Positions 1 to 13,584 of a stretch of 64,000 nt of DNA are shown piece by piece. Below the pieces are notes generated by a model. That model had not been told where the DNA came from. It searched no databases and worked only from the letters and a program-made list of their open reading frames with translations. The position numbers and the translations under genes are program-made. This DNA is from Pagrus major (taxonomy: Eukaryota; Chordata; Actinopteri; Spariformes; Sparidae). Location of the stretch: contig NC_133227.1 of NCBI RefSeq assembly GCF_040436345.1, forward strand, positions 25,418,671 to 25,482,670. The letters are read 5' to 3'. The first letter of the stretch is position 1; every line of letters begins with the position of its first letter.

Positions 1-145
1 TCCAGTCCTTCTCGCAGTCATGGAGGACATTCTGCATCATGTTCCTCTTTGTTGGAGCCTCTCAGATTTCCCTCTATATCTCTGCATTTGTACTAGGTAT
101 GAATTGATCTTTTATTATATGTTTACATTTGTGTTGCATGTGTCG

Positions 146-199
<54 letters not shown>

Positions 200-3100
200 G
201 TAAACCACTCCTCATCCTGTGTTTATCACCTACATAAATAAATAGTTTGATTCATCACTAAACATTTATATTTGATCTCGGACAGGAACGGAGGTGTTGA
301 GTAAAACCATGCGAGTGATCTTCACAAGTCTTGGGGCCTTTCTTTTCTATTGCATTGGATACATGACGCTACCCTGGATCGCATACGGCATCAGAGAATG
401 GAGGACTCTTCTTGCCACTCTGTCCATGACTGCTGTGGTCTACATCCCATTGTGGTGGTAAGTTCCTGATGTATTTTTAAGCTAATATTGGGTGCATGAT
501 TGTAACGGTCCCATTGTCAGCCTCCACGGATCAACATGGTAAATCTGAATTGATTGCACAGGTTCATCCCAGAGTCTCCTCGGTGGCTGATCACTCAGGG
601 ACGAGTGGAAGAAGCTGAGGCCATAGTGAGAGAAGCTGCGAGGAAAAATAAAGTTCAGGCACCGGCAGTCATTTTTAAAGAGTCTGAGGTGAGATTTTTT
701 TTTTGTCTTTAGATGATATCACATTATGAACACATTCTCATGCATGAATGACTGAATAGGTCGATTGCGGGTGATTACCATAATGACACAAATCACCATT
801 CTCAACACAACGTGACCTTCATCGTACGATTGCAGACTGATTAGGTTTCAGCAACAAATCTTCTTGGTTAGATGTAAGAAAACATGGCTTGGATTAAAAT
901 AACTATGTTAATTATGCAACTTAATTTATGACTGCACCAACTTATGTACATAACATAAATTACCGTCCACTTTTGCTTTCACACTGGACACGAACAGCGG
1001 TGTCTTGGTTGAAAGTCCTGTGCTTGTTTGACCCAACCATCCATCACTGTCCTCCTCACTATGCCCACTTGTCACTCTTTATACTAGTGCTGTCACGATA
1101 GTATAATTTCTAACTTTGATACAATACCTTGAAAAATATCAGTATTCAATACCATGTTGGATACCACAGGGAAATTAACTTTAGATTTTTATTAAACTGT
1201 AAATACAACAAAGCTTGTGTACAGTGTGATAAGAACACCAGCATCTAAGTTAATTTACTTCTGGAGGAGGTGGGATAAAAAACCCCAAAATAAATCGATT
1301 AAGATACAGCTAGTACTGTTGTATCGATACTGTGAAAAATTGGTATTGAATGCATTTCAAATATTGAGAATTTGTATATATGATATGTATCTATAGTTTG
1401 ATACTTTTGACAACAAGACTTCATCTAACTTGCCTTAATAATGACTACAGCCACTAGAGGTCACCGCCTAACAAGACACATAAATATGGGCTGTAATAAG
1501 CTGCTTGCACAGACGACCTATGTGGTTGTTCTTCTGATGAGGAGGGATTGCACTTTATCATTTGTGACATTTGAATTAGAAAGTCCGTTTTTTAAGTTTG
1601 GGTCAAAAATGACTTTTCTCAGACATGGAAACACTCAAAACAGTGCCTTCACCTGTGACTCGTCTGGACAGTGTAACCACATGAATTCTCTTGTTTGCAT
1701 TGATTTAACCTACAGGCAACGCCTCTATTCAGGACATATACCATGCTTGATATTCTGAAATCCAAGAACATCAGATGCATCACACTGATGTGTCTCCTTC
1801 TGTGGTAAGTGGTTGTTTTTTACTTGAACATTCACAATTCAAACCTTAATTATTAACGAGATAGACGTCTGTTTAAACTTGAGGAAAAATATACAAAACA
1901 TCCCAAGGCATTTATTTGATAATACAAATGTGCACCATTAATTCCAGCTGTCTTTTGTTTTTCTTTTCTTTTCAGGATGGCAATAAACATTGGGTATTTT
2001 GGATTATCCCTGAACACTTCCAACCTGAGCGGCAACCCATTCATGAACTGTTTTTTATCAGCTACTACGGAGGTCCCTGCCTATGTTGTTTCTACTTGGC
2101 TGCTGAGGAAATGTCCAAGAAGAGCACTGCTGTCATCGTTCCTCGTCATTGGAGGAGGAGTTCTTCTTCTCATCCAGTTCATCCCTGATAGTAAGACTTA
2201 TTTTTCATTTATGCTAAATAGCATTTTGACAACATATCTAACACTCACAGTGATTTGCATGATAACAGCTTGCACTGCGACTGAAACAGACATGGATGAG
2301 AAGCATTCATTGATACAAAACAAATATTTTCTCATGTACCTCACGTAACAACAAAATAAAGAGATAAGCAACATCGTCTTCAAAAAATAGTTTCCCGTTA
2401 CTCTGGATAATCCACAGGACACTGTTCATATATAAAGACTATTGTTTTATTGTAGAAAGCTAAAAAACAAGGTGTTTAGTAAGATAAAAGTCCAGCAGGT
2501 TCAATGTATAGTTTCCCTGAACAGGCTTTTTCAAAGAATTAGCCTTTATATAAGAGGGTTGCGCAAATGTACAAATGTAAGTTAGTGTCTATGCTGCTGA
2601 TTGTGCAACTCAGGTATGTCCACTGAGGGTTATACACAGTGTGAAGTTCACAGACGTGATGAATATATAAGTTACATACCCTCGTCCAGGAAGGATGATG
2701 CAACATCTGTAAAAAAAAAATGAAAGTGTTTCATCACATGCTACTTATGGAGCTACATTAAACAGAGCCACGTGAGCTGAGCAACTTCACCCTTCTACCC
2801 TCACCCAAACAACCTCTGTAATATTTGTATTTTTCAAGGCGTTGAAGAATGATTGCATCCTCCAATTGATTAATTTGTTATACATGAGTTGATGGAGGTT
2901 CATATCAGGACACGATTCTGTCACTTTCATTCCTGCTTCTGTTTTGTTGAAGTACAAAAGACTTCTTCACAGAAAAGAAGACATTTTTCAGGCACTCGTC
3001 AGCATGTTCTCACTCCAAGTGTGTCAAATACAGCAGCATGGTCAGTCACACCTCTAAGCTTGAGGCTGTAGGTACTTCTCTAGTGTCATTTCTTGAAGCG

Positions 3101-4580
3101 CTGCTCTTGTTCAGTAGTAGAGAGCGAGAAAAGTCTGTCACAGGGTGCTGAGGGTGGTTGGATGAGTCCAAGAAACAGTGACTTGTTTTCAAGTCATGTT
3201 ACGAAGGCAAGTGAACAAACGTAAATGACATAAGTTATGTCACTTAAGTAGTTTTTTGTGCCTAAAAGTTGTAATATGTTTGTCAGCAAGCTTTCTTTTG
3301 AAAGTGTAACCCTATGTTGCATATTATGTTGTATTTCTAACTTGACCGCAGAGCCCTTCACATTAAATGCTGATGTGAGAGGGTTAAGTAGAGTGTCACT
3401 TTAAAGTTTATGGCCACTGATCAAGCTGACGAGTTGGGAGTAAGAGGTTTATATGAAAGCCATTATGTCATGAACAAGACTCCGTGAGGTTACAAACTGG
3501 TCGCCGTTTTATCCAACATGCCACACTGAATGAAGCTAACTTTTAAAAAATAGATCTTCTTAATGCTCTTCCTACGAGTGCCTGAATGTTTTCTCTTCTG
3601 TGACCTTCTTCATCTTCATCTTCATCTTAAAGAGCAGCAGAACTCAATCATAAATCCCTTCAAATTACTTCTCCGTGTCCTCTTTAGCCCTCCAGCACGT
3701 TGCTCTGGCCCTGGAAATGACTGGGAAGTTCGGCTTCACCATGGCCTTCAGCATCGTCTACATCTACACTGCAGAGATTTACCCGACTGTACTCAGAAAC
3801 GTCGGCATGGGAATGTGCTCCTCTGCTGCTCGCATTGGCAGTATCACAGCTCCTTATGTCATCTATTTAGGTATGTAAAAGCCTGCACAGGATAATATCA
3901 GTAATATGTACAAATTTAAGAAATGTTCATCTATATTCAAGTAAAAGTTTTGTCATTTTCTCATGTAGAATTTTTCCTTTGTTGTTTACAGGTACTTATA
4001 ATAAGGTCCTGCCTTATATTCTCATGGGAAGTCTCACAATTGCCTCCTCTGTGGTGAACCTCTTCCTCCCGGAGACCTTCAATAGAGATCTTCCAGAAAC
4101 AGTGGAACAAATGCAAGAATGTCAGGGGTAGGTACACTTTCACTCAGGTTGCTGACGTTCACATATTTTTCAAGTCACCATAAAAACGTTTTTTTAAAGC
4201 ACACTTGATTAGATAAGATGAACTCACTTCCTCAGTCACGTGAGAACTGGATGTACAGACATGAAGTTACAGTGGTTTTAGTATGTGCTGATGCACATCG
4301 TGACTATTTCAATAACAGAGAATTAAAAAACAGACATAGTTTTCACTGGTCAAAATAAAAGCACAATGAAAGAATAGAAGTAGAAAATAAAAGTGTAGAA
4401 ACAGCCTTTTATTTATCTGTGGGAGCTGTGTTGCTCATTGGCTATTCTGACCATGGTGTTCCTTTTGGTTACAGGTTGTGCAACGGACCCAAAAAGAAGA
4501 AATATGTAGAAAATGGAGGAAGTGGCAACCCATCCACACAACCTGAGACCAAATCTGATTTGCAAACTCTCACTCCATAG
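1..4580 (+). CDS. slc22a5: OCTN-type carnitine/organic cation transporter, gene A (partial, exons 3-10)
   Basis: Multi-pass plasma-membrane transporter of the SLC22 major facilitator family, closest by eye to OCTN2/OCTN1 (Na+-carnitine or organic-cation transport). The window opens inside exon 3. Coding exons are 1-96, 286-457, 562-688, 1716-1804, 1976-2190, 3688-3870, 3992-4127 and 4475-4580, all with GT-AG junctions and continuous phase, giving 373 visible residues to a TAG stop. Family landmarks: [10 protein letters not shown] in exon 5, [14 protein letters not shown] in exon 7, and [15 protein letters not shown] in exon 8, which keeps both tyrosines and the glutamate linked to Na+-stimulated carnitine transport in human OCTN2 (Y447, Y449, E452). 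Exon 6 is 89 bases, against 101 in genes B-D. The tail ends LQTLTP and lacks the SKL ending of the other copies. This is the most OCTN2-like member here; slc22a4 cannot be excluded without a tree. N-terminal exons lie outside the window. Confidence 0.9.
147..198. repeat. (ATCT)n microsatellite in intron 3 of gene A
   Basis: About 13 uninterrupted tetranucleotide units just downstream of the exon 3 donor. Confidence 0.95.
689..1715. other. Intron 5 of gene A, no gene seen
   Basis: AT-rich intron of about 1 kb. Only short unsupported reading frames were found, with no family resemblance or splice context. Confidence 0.6.
2191..3687. other. Intron 7 of gene A; left edge of a duplicated block
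   Basis: From about 2570 onward this intron is closely matched by 13585-14683. It is therefore the left end of the segment that was duplicated downstream. No coding exon seen. Confidence 0.7.
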
Positions 4581-4904
4581 TTTTTTTTTCAATGCTGGCT
4601 TCACTTTTAAATGGAAAAAGTGAAAGAACATTTCTCTTGCTTGAAAGTAATGATCTGAAATCTGAAAATGAAATCCAAAACATGCACAGTGGGATCCATG
4701 TGTCCACTGCCAAAAACTGTCTTTTGTTTAAAACAAACAAAAAAAACTATTTTTGTACCTATATGATGCTGGCTAATTCCAGATTTTTTTTTTTTTGTAA
4801 TAGAAATGTTGCAAAGTATTTTCAATTTTTTTGATTTTAAAATTTTTGTATGAATTTGAAACACACATCTGATCGGTCTCTAATTTCGTTCACACAGAAG
4901 GTGT

Positions 4905-4910
4905 AATAAA
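4905..4910 (+). terminator. Polyadenylation signal AATAAA of gene A
   Basis: AATAAA about 325 bases past the gene A stop codon, the first good hexamer in the 3' UTR. Confidence 0.6.
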
Positions 4911-5019
4911 AAATATGAACATTTGAACCCTACTCATACGGTCTGAATTGTTTTTGTCTTTCAAAAAAAAAATCCTGAATGAATACGGATCTCTGTGTGT
5001 TATTGTTTTGCAAGCTCTT

Positions 5020-5190
5020 TTCACTTTTGGGCATTTTGGGAAATATTTGAGAAAATGATGGCTTCAGTCAGCAGCTGGCGAGCTTAGCTCAGCATAAAGA
5101 CTGGAACACGTGAAAGAACTAGCATGGGTCCGTCCAAAGGGAACAACATCCATCTACCTCGCACCTCTCAGTAACAAATTCTATTTTGAT
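5020..5190. repeat. Interspersed teleost repeat (AGCATAAAGACTGGAA family)
   Basis: Contains the phrases TTTGGGAAATATTTGAGA, AGCATAAAGACTGGAA and GTCCGTCCAAAGG, resembling a short interspersed repeat common in fish genomes. A second copy at about 15875-16035 came with the segmental duplication rather than by new insertion. Confidence 0.5.
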
Positions 5191-5821
5191 GCCTTGTGAT
5201 GACAGTGTTTCAGTTATACTGGTTATATATCACAACAGATAAATCATGTGAATGCATATGTATTTTAGTTTTATTAGTGGTGGTTTTAAAACCTTATTTA
5301 GCCTGAAATACTTCAAAAAAAAGTATGCACACACTGCTGTGAGTTTTGAAACTGGCGTACATGAAGCTTTCAAATTAAAACATATTAATATATCAGCCTC
5401 TGTTGTGCAAGAGATTAACAGGAGGTTTGAACAGTCATAAATATTATTGATTATAAAATGAAGGCTTTAAATAGATTTTTTCTTTTGCCAAAACTGGATT
5501 ACGATAATGATTGAGCAAAACTCCTAATGGGCTGCTCTCCTACAGGACTTTGGTCCTTTGCGAGCACAGACGAGCACGTGTGTTTCATAGTTACAGGCGT
5601 CATTAATGTTTTACATGTGTCTGAAAATGACATGACATCTTATGTATAATGAATTTAATTGTCTTATCACTATGTTGAGGGAAAATATCTAATCTAAAAA
5701 GAATTTATTTGAAAGAATTTTGTGGCATGTCACCTTCAAGCTGAAGTGGTAAACTGAAGGTACTTTTTTGTTTTTTGTTTTACAGCACTGGAAGTGCAGT
5801 AACTCTGTAACCTCCCCAGTT

Positions 5822-5828
5822 TATAAAG
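5822..5828 (+). promoter_or_regulatory. TATA-like box of gene B
   Basis: TATAAAG about 120 bases before the ATG of gene B. It sits in a block (TATAAA..., then AACTCAG.TTGATGG) that recurs before genes C and D, which supports a conserved core promoter. Confidence 0.55.
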
Positions 5829-5943
5829 TGTTAACTCAGTTTGATGGTCACAGAGCAGCAGATCACACTCTCTTTTGTGCCTCTCAGTATTGAAGAAGTT
5901 TTTCCTCCTTTCTTTTCTAAATATTTTGGATTCTGGTGAGGTA

Positions 5944-8900
5944 ATGGGCAACTTAAAAATTAGAGACTATGACAGCATTACATCTTTTCTTGGATCTTGG
6001 GGACCCTTTCAGCTAAGGATTTTTTTAGCCCTCGCTATCAGCATCCTCCCGAATGGCTTTGTTGGCACCTATGTAGTATTTGTAAGTGATACCCCACCTC
6101 ACGAGTGCTACATCCCTGAAAACTACAGCATCAGTGAAATGTGGAGAAATGTGACGATCCCACTGGAGATAGTCGATGGCATTGAAAAGCGCAGCTCTTG
6201 CTCGAGGCTCAACCTGGAAATTGTCAGGAACTACTCCATGAATGAAATCATCCCAAATGTGGATGTGAATGTGAGTGAAATTCCTTTGGAGAGTTGTCTG
6301 GATGGCTGGAAGTACAGCAAGAAGATCTACCAGTCAACTACTGTCACAGAGGTGAGCGATAAGATATCAATTATCTCCCCTGCAAAATGTTTTCAAGGTT
6401 TCCACAAAGAAATTGTATTTAGAAGTTACAAGTTAAAGGCCCAGTGTGTCGGATTCAAGGGGGATCTATTGGAAGAAATGGAATATATTATTATTATTAT
6501 TATTATTACTATTATCATTATTATCATTATTATTATTATAATTATTATTATTATTATGTGTTCAGTGTATAATTAACTAAATCTGAGTATCTAGTTTTTA
6601 AAATGTTTTCTTTCAACTTACCATGTGTTATTGATTTGGAAATAGTGTACTTATTTATACTTTTTGTTTATTATTCATAACTCTGCTGCAATTACAATAA
6701 ATACTAAGACGAGTGCTGGTGCTAGACAGTGGATATTGTTACTGTATAATATTGATATCTAAAATAGTGAAAAGCAAAATGTGTTGACTTTTCAGTGGGA
6801 CTTGGTGTGCGAGAACGGATACAAATCTCCACTGGCCACCTCCATCCATTACATTGGTGTGCTAGTGGGTGCGTTTCTCTCAGGCCAGATGTCTGACAGG
6901 TCTGTACTGTACACAATGTTGTCTTAAACACTCTTATTTTGCTGTTGGGGTAAAAAAAAAAAAATTATATAATTAACTCAACTCCTGTATTTCTTACACA
7001 GATATGGGAGGAGGCCGGCAATGTTTCTCATGATGGTCCTTCAGACTGTGTCCATCGCAGCGCAGATATTCTCCCCGAGCTGGGAGGTCTTCAGCTTCAT
7101 TTTCTTTTTCGTGGGTGCGGGTGGATACTCCAACTATATCATTGCATTTGTGCTGGGTATGTTTTCCAGAAAGGATTTCCAACATGGAGAATTTGATTCT
7201 GTTTGATGTGTTTCTTATGTCCTTAGAGCCCATCGACCTGAAAACAGAAAAAAAAAAAACTGTAATATCCTGGTTCAAAACCTAATGGGGACCCAAGTAA
7301 AAACAAAAAAGTGTACATACAATGTATCGGTGTAGTGTACAAAAGTGTGCAAGAATAAAATACAGGTGAATTCATGTAGATTGAATGTATGTTTAAAGAA
7401 AATCTTCAGTGCCTACCAAAGTAGGTCTGGGTGGTAAAAGGGCTGGAATTAGTGCTTAACTTTGAAAGTTGCATCCTCGGTGTGCCTCCCATCTCATACT
7501 GAAGCTCAGCAGCTAAAGTTCTTCTATACTTTCCAAAAAATGTTTGATGCTAATGGAAAATAGTTTCGTATAATCATAAATTCTGCAGTAAAAAGCATGC
7601 TCTTGCTTTTTGTCGTTGATCTCACACATTTGTCTGAACAGAACGGACTATCAATGAAGCACCAAGACACAAATAAAAAAGTTTTTTGTTGCATAAGTCC
7701 TCTATTAATTTATCACCTACAGGTACAGAAATTCTAAGCCCAAAAGCTCGAGTGGCCTTCTGCTCCCTTGGGGTTTTTATGGGTTCTGCTTTGGGGTACA
7801 TGGCAACGCCACTTGCAGCTTACTTCTTACGTGACTGGCGGTTGCTGCTGATTCCCATGGCTGCCTCTAGTCTGATCTACGTTCCTCTGTGGTGGTAAGA
7901 ATTATTATATATTGTATTTTATACAGCAGCCTTTACATGTTTGGTTTAAGTAATAATTCTCCTCAAGCACCACCAGTGCAGACTAACATACCGTAAATAT
8001 TTACTGAAATAAAATGCTGCTCAGTTTGGTTTGCTGTAGTTTGTCGCATCTCTGTGTGAATCTGCTGATAATGTTGTACACTGTGTTTTAACTCTTGAGG
8101 TTAGTCCCAGAGTCTCCTCGCTGGCTGTTTAATCAGGGAAGAGTGGAGGAGGCTGAAGTCATACTGAAAGACGCTGCCAAGGCTAATAAAGTAGAGGTTC
8201 CAAAGGCCATTTTTACACAAGAGGAGGTAAATGTATCAGCTAGTTTTTATTTATGACATGTAATCTAACACAACACAACATAAAAAAACATGACACAACA
8301 TGACACAAGACAACACAACAGAACTTTACACTACATGACAAAACAGAACTTAACACAACACAACACAACATAAAATGACATAAAATAATGCAACATAAGA
8401 TGACACAATGTAACATAACATAAAATAACACATGATAACATGACATAATGAAACATAACAACACAACAGAACTTAACACAACACAACGCAACTTAACACA
8501 ACTTAACGTAATTACAAGGTGAACATGTTATCATAACACTGTTTAATTGACATAAGTAATGAGAAAAAACTGGAATGTTAATGTGTTAAATATACTTATA
8601 TGGAAAAATATTTCTGCTGTATAAACATCTTGTTCAGGTAATCAAACAATGTTTTATTATTTATTATTTCTATCACCTCAGATTCAATAAAAATCAACAC
8701 CATCTGTCGTCTGCTGCAGATTTGTGGTGCCGTGTGTTGACAACGTGCCGCTCTGCACCATTCAGACAACAATATGATTCTCGACTGTTGTCATGCTTCC
8801 ATGTTCCCATTTGTCATTGGCAGGGTTCATGTTTTATTTAACTCTTACAACTGTTTTTTATCTTGTTTTTCACAGATTGAAGATGCACTCACTATGAAAG

Positions 8901-11270
8901 ACAAGAAATACAACATCTCAGCCATCCTGAGAAGCTGCAATGTCTTGTCTGTTACATTGCTGTGTTCACTTCTGTGGTACGTCTACGATTTCCTCACAAC
9001 ATACAGTGATTCCTGTACACCAAAAATAGATTAAATCAATAATGGTCACACTTCAAACCTTCCTTCACAGCTCATGCTCATATTTGAATAAAAAAATGTT
9101 GTTTCCCCTCTTATTTGTATTCACTTCATTGTTTTGAATGTCTCTGCAGGATCATCATCACCATTAGTTACTACGCTTTGCTCCTCAATACTTCAAACCT
9201 GCATGGTGACCCTTACTTAAACTGCTTCCTGTCTGCTGTGACCGAAGTGCCAGCTTACATTATTGCCTTGATACTGCTGCAGTACTGCTCCAGGCGCTTC
9301 TGCCAATCATCCACACTCTTCCTTGGAGGCGTTATGATCCTCTGTGTTCACCTTATCCCAATAGGTACAGCTGAAGTGCTTTAGCTCGACACCTAGACAG
9401 GAACAGTTAAAGGAATAGTTCACTCTAGAACGAAACTCAGTCATTATCGACACACCCTCATGCTGATGAGAAGTCTTTTTCTTATTCCTCAAAGTGCAGC
9501 TGGAGACCCGCAGGGGTACCCTCCGGCAGCAATAATCCATATAACGGGCGTAAATGGTGCCCGAGACGAAAAGGTCCATAAAACTACACAAAAACTTTGT
9601 AATATTCCTCCATACTGCTCGTCCGCTGCAATCCAAGTGTCCTGAAGTGGCGACATTTGCTGCAGGAGGGTACCCCCGCGGATCTCCAGCTGCACTTTGA
9701 GGAATAAGAAACTACACTGGACTTCTCATCAGCATGAGGGTGAGTCGATAATGACTGAATTTCGTTCTAGAGTGAACTATTCATTTAACACGAGATGGAT
9801 TCATATTGTCACCAAAACTGTAACAAGTCAAAGAGTTTACAGCCATGTCAGCTATGTGAGGCTGTACTTAGGCAAAGTGAGCTAAATGCTACGTCAACAT
9901 ACAAACACAGCATCCATGCTAGCAGGTATGTCAGTTCACCATTCTATTTTAGTGTTTAATGGACTTAAAGTTATTATTTTTTATTTCCTCAGATCTACCG
10001 GCTGTGTCTGTGTTTCTCGAGATGTTGGGGAAATTCGGCATGACGTCTTCATTTTGTATTGTGTATGCCGTTTCATCAGAGCTCTTCCCCACTGTTATCA
10101 GAAATACAGCAATGGGATGTTGTTCCATGGCTGCTCGTATTGGGACCATCATCTCCCCCTTCATAGTTTATCTGAGTAAGTATATTTATTCATATTTCTT
10201 TCTGTTTTGAACTTAAAGCCGGTATAATAAGGTGTGTTTCTTTGACCGAAATAGCTGTAGTTGTAATAACTTCTGCAGAGCTGCAATAATTAGTCAATGT
10301 TAGTCAAGCGACAGAAAATTAATCAACAACTATTTTAATTATTTAATCACTTCAAGCAGAAATGCAAAATATTCTCTGGTTCCAGCTTCTTAGATGTGAC
10401 AATAAGCTGTTCAATCAGGTGTCAGTTTTTTTACTGTATGTTTTCTCTCCCCATCTTGTGGTGTTTTTGGCCTCTTTTTGCAGGACAATACTACAAGGCA
10501 CTTCCATACATATTGATGGGAAGTTTGGCCATTTTTGGTGCCTTCTTATGTTTCCTGCTGCCAGAAACTTATAGGAAGCCTTTGCCAGAGACCATACCAC
10601 AAATGCAGCAGATATGTGGGTGAGTTTACACACTGAGGCAGGCTAAGAAACTGAACTCATGTTCGGTCTATCTGTCTATTGATCGATCTACTCCGCTCTG
10701 TTTCAGTGCTATGGACACAGCGTGCACCTACACACACGCGCATTCTAATATAGCTGTACTCATTTGGCCATTTTAAAGCACAAATGTAATCATGTGCTAA
10801 AATATTTAGTCACTAAAGAGCATTAAACCACATGCCAACATAGATATCATCTTGTCGACACAACTCATACATTTCTCTAACTCTCAGATTTCAAATGCAT
10901 CCAAAATTCACGAACAGGCAATAAACGAGTAACTTCAATGGGAAATTGAGTCAATATCAATAAATAGTACACTAAATGTTTTTCCGGTTTTCATAGTGAC
11001 AAAGAATGTGCTCATCCGTGACCTCACACGTTGGGTGTGAGGTCCTGTTCCAGCAGGATTATTACCATTTGTTGCTCTTATATGTGCAACATGCCAAGAT
11101 TTGTGCATTGTTACGAATCTATATTTGAACAATTCACTTTTATGTCTCTGCTGTTACACTGATGTTAAATGTCCTCTTAATGTTCAAACAGGAGAAGGAG
11201 AAAGCAAGAAAAGGAAGCTGAAAAAGGAGAGACCGCCGATGATTATCAGAGTAAAGAATCCAAATTATAG
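5944..11270 (+). CDS. slc22a5-like: OCTN-like SLC22 transporter, gene B (complete, 10 coding exons)
   Basis: Predicted 559-aa, 12-TM organic cation/carnitine-type transporter. Exons: 5944-6351, 6796-6899, 7002-7156, 7723-7894, 8100-8226, 8876-8976, 9150-9364, 9993-10175, 10484-10619, 11192-11270; lengths sum to 560 codons including stop, all junctions in phase. The start was chosen because [10 protein letters not shown] is shared by B, C and D. After TM1 there is a large extracellular loop with sequons at N60, N69, N96 and N109. The MFS signature GQMSDRYGRR spans exons 2-3 (about residues 166-175), and VPESPRWL starts exon 5. At the OCTN2 Y447/Y449/E452 positions it has Y452, V454 and E457, so one tyrosine is replaced. 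The exon 8-9 junction codes Arg where A and D have Gly. The charged tail ends ESKL, a possible class I PDZ ligand and a PTS1-like SKL. Substrate cannot be deduced. Confidence 0.92.
6484..6556. repeat. (ATT)n microsatellite, intron 1 of gene B
   Basis: Imperfect ATT tract shortly after exon 1. Gene C has a shorter version at the paralogous site (about 21570-21592). Confidence 0.9.
8262..8512. repeat. ACAACATA-type minisatellite, intron 5 of gene B
   Basis: Degenerate tandem array of AACAC / ATAAC / AGAACTTA words. A longer relative lies in the same intron of gene C; gene D lacks it. Confidence 0.85.
9411..9784. mobile_element. TTAA-flanked miniature inverted-repeat element in intron 7 of gene B
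   Basis: 374-base insertion with long terminal inverted repeats (left end AGGAATAGTTCACTCTAGAA; right end is its complement with few changes). It is flanked by TTAA at 9407-9410 and 9785-9788. The same site in gene C (25919-25922) carries a single TTAA, an empty site. TTAA duplication is the hallmark of piggyBac-type transposition; no transposase is encoded, so the element is non-autonomous. Confidence 0.85.
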
Positions 11271-13584
11271 TTAGTTATGATTTTTGTTTGTTTATATTTT
11301 TTTCCTTTGTTCTTTGTTATATCAAAGGTTCTGTCATGGACGACAGTGGTGGACATAGACTGTAACAACAACATCTGTTCAAATGTCCCAATTTACAAGT
11401 GCCTTTGCATCCTACTTAACTTACTGTAAACACATTGCTTTTTAAAAGTGATCAATAAAAATGTTTCAATTGAATACTTTTTAAGTGCTGTGACAATTTT
11501 GTGTGGAGTCTTGTAAGCCTCCTGTTTTCTATAAATGGCTGTGGATTGATATGGTTCTCTCGAATGACGGGAGATTAATGGTGTAAGCTCTTCTCACTTA
11601 GCAATAGTTTGACTCTTGTTGTGGAGGAATTGTGTACTTTTCTTTAATAAAAGTCAAAAACAATGTCTCTGTGAACACAAATATATTTTATTGCATTCAC
11701 AAGAGAGAAGGACTCTTATGGTGATCTGTCTTCTGTCCCTTATTAGTCTCCATTCTCATGCCTGACTGGACTGGTTGCTGCACACACTTCAAGTATGCTC
11801 TCTTAGCAAGACAATATTAGAATTGTATTAGTGTTTGTTTATTCTGATTTGATAGACACTCTGTTAACATTCAGTCATTCAACGAGCTTCTGCTCTTAAC
11901 AATAAGCTGTTCATATAACTTTCGATTAACAGTATTACCATGTACTTACAATATAAACTAATAGATGAACAAGGACAGGATTGTGTTGAATAACAACAGT
12001 ATACACAATCAGCATCCAATAGTTGAAATAACAGAAAGGAAGAGAAAAGGTGAAAGAACAGAGACAGAAAATAAAAAGACTTCCCCTCTAACTCCCACCC
12101 CAGATCCAAGCCACCACCCCATAATAATAATAATAATAAAAAGGCTTTTTAAGTTACCAGAAAAGCAAATACAACATCTATATTGTCATTCAATTTAGAT
12201 AACTCATATCTACGTTAGAACCCACACTTGAAAGGAGAGTGAGTGAGGAGGCTTCCAGCGTGTTGCAATCACTTTTTTCCGCTGCTGTAAGAAACACCTG
12301 ATAAAGCACTCTTTTTTAACCGTGTCAAGCTCAATTTGAAGAGACTGTTTAAAGTGTGATGGGTGAGCAAGACACACTGATCTCAAACATCTCAGAGGCT
12401 AGAGTCAACCGTTATTCTACCAGACTGAATGTTGCCAACCTCTACTCTGTCAAGGACTCCAAAATTCTTCGACCATTACTAGCTGTTATGGTAATACTGG
12501 TTGTAGTTATTAAGTTAATTATTAATAAGAGTTACAAACTGACAGTTTAGTACCCTTTTCTGAGACTGATTTGGTGAATTGGCTATCTTTTCCCTTCTTC
12601 AAGGGTGGTGCCCTGAGGTGATCTAATGTCAATTGGATCTTATTATTTATCATGATTAATAATTATCCCCGATAATCATTAATTATTATTGATAGCGAAA
12701 TTTAACCCAAAACTCCCTATTGTCCCCTAACTCCCTAATGTTGCATGAAGCACTATATATGGTACCCCGTGTGAGGCAATGCACTGTTGGCAATCATTCA
12801 TAATTGTGCAATATGAATGTCAGCATAATTTGACCAGTGCTAAAATTTGAGATCCACATTTTGAACCCTTTTGCCAAAGGTTTTTGCATTTAACCGCAAA
12901 GCTTACCAACTAACTCCACAAATCAAGGAACACCAAGCAAGTTAGCACCAAGCTGCTATCCTTGCACAGGAAAGAAGTGACCAGTTTCCTCCACCTGCTG
13001 TCTTTCATCAGACCTTGAACAGCAAGAACAGCATTGTTCAATATTGGAATTATAACCTTCTCCTGCTTGGCTCATCAGCTAAGGAACCACCAGCACATTT
13101 TCTTCAAAGGCTGGTAACATTGAACTGGACCTAGACAGCACACGGTATAGCATAGCATGGCTAAGCACAGGACTTTTAACTCTGGTTGATGTAATGCACA
13201 TGTGTTCAATCTATGTGTTTGTTCACTGTTTGGGTGTTATTGTGATCTCAGGTCAGGTTATTGGTAGTTTGCTTTGCTACACGGCTAATTTGAGTTTAGT
13301 TGAATTATGCTTCACACAGACTCTGGGTCTTTGCATACAGCTAACCATCTTATATAACGTGGCATCACATCACACGCAATGAAAGTTATTGTGTAGGCTT
13401 ACAATGTGTTTTAAGCAAAAGCAGATTGAACACTTTACAATAATTAAATAATGTGTGAGCACCATAATTAACATGAACACATTAGGTAACTATTAGTTAA
13501 TGGTTATTACTACATTAACTTATGTTGATTAATGTACCCTTGTTGCTAAAGTATGATGCAAAATACTCAGAAATGGGATTATCA
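11271..13584. other. Gene B 3' UTR and intergenic region
   Basis: A polyadenylation signal AATAAA lies at 11454-11459. The stretch up to about 12407 is closely matched downstream of gene C (27292-28966, apart from an insertion there). Similarity then stops abruptly, marking the right edge of the duplicated block. The 12410-13580 part is unique AT-rich DNA in which I see no gene. Confidence 0.7.

Noticed and set aside
5875-6576. 233-codon frame running through exon 1 of gene B into the ATT repeat
   Set aside because: The part after 6351 is intron: a GTGAGC donor follows VTE, as in C and D, and the continuation is low-complexity poly-Ile.
8240-8491. Cys/Val-rich - strand frames in the introns of B and C (also 23734-24023)
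   Set aside because: They are translations of the ACAACATA minisatellite, not proteins.
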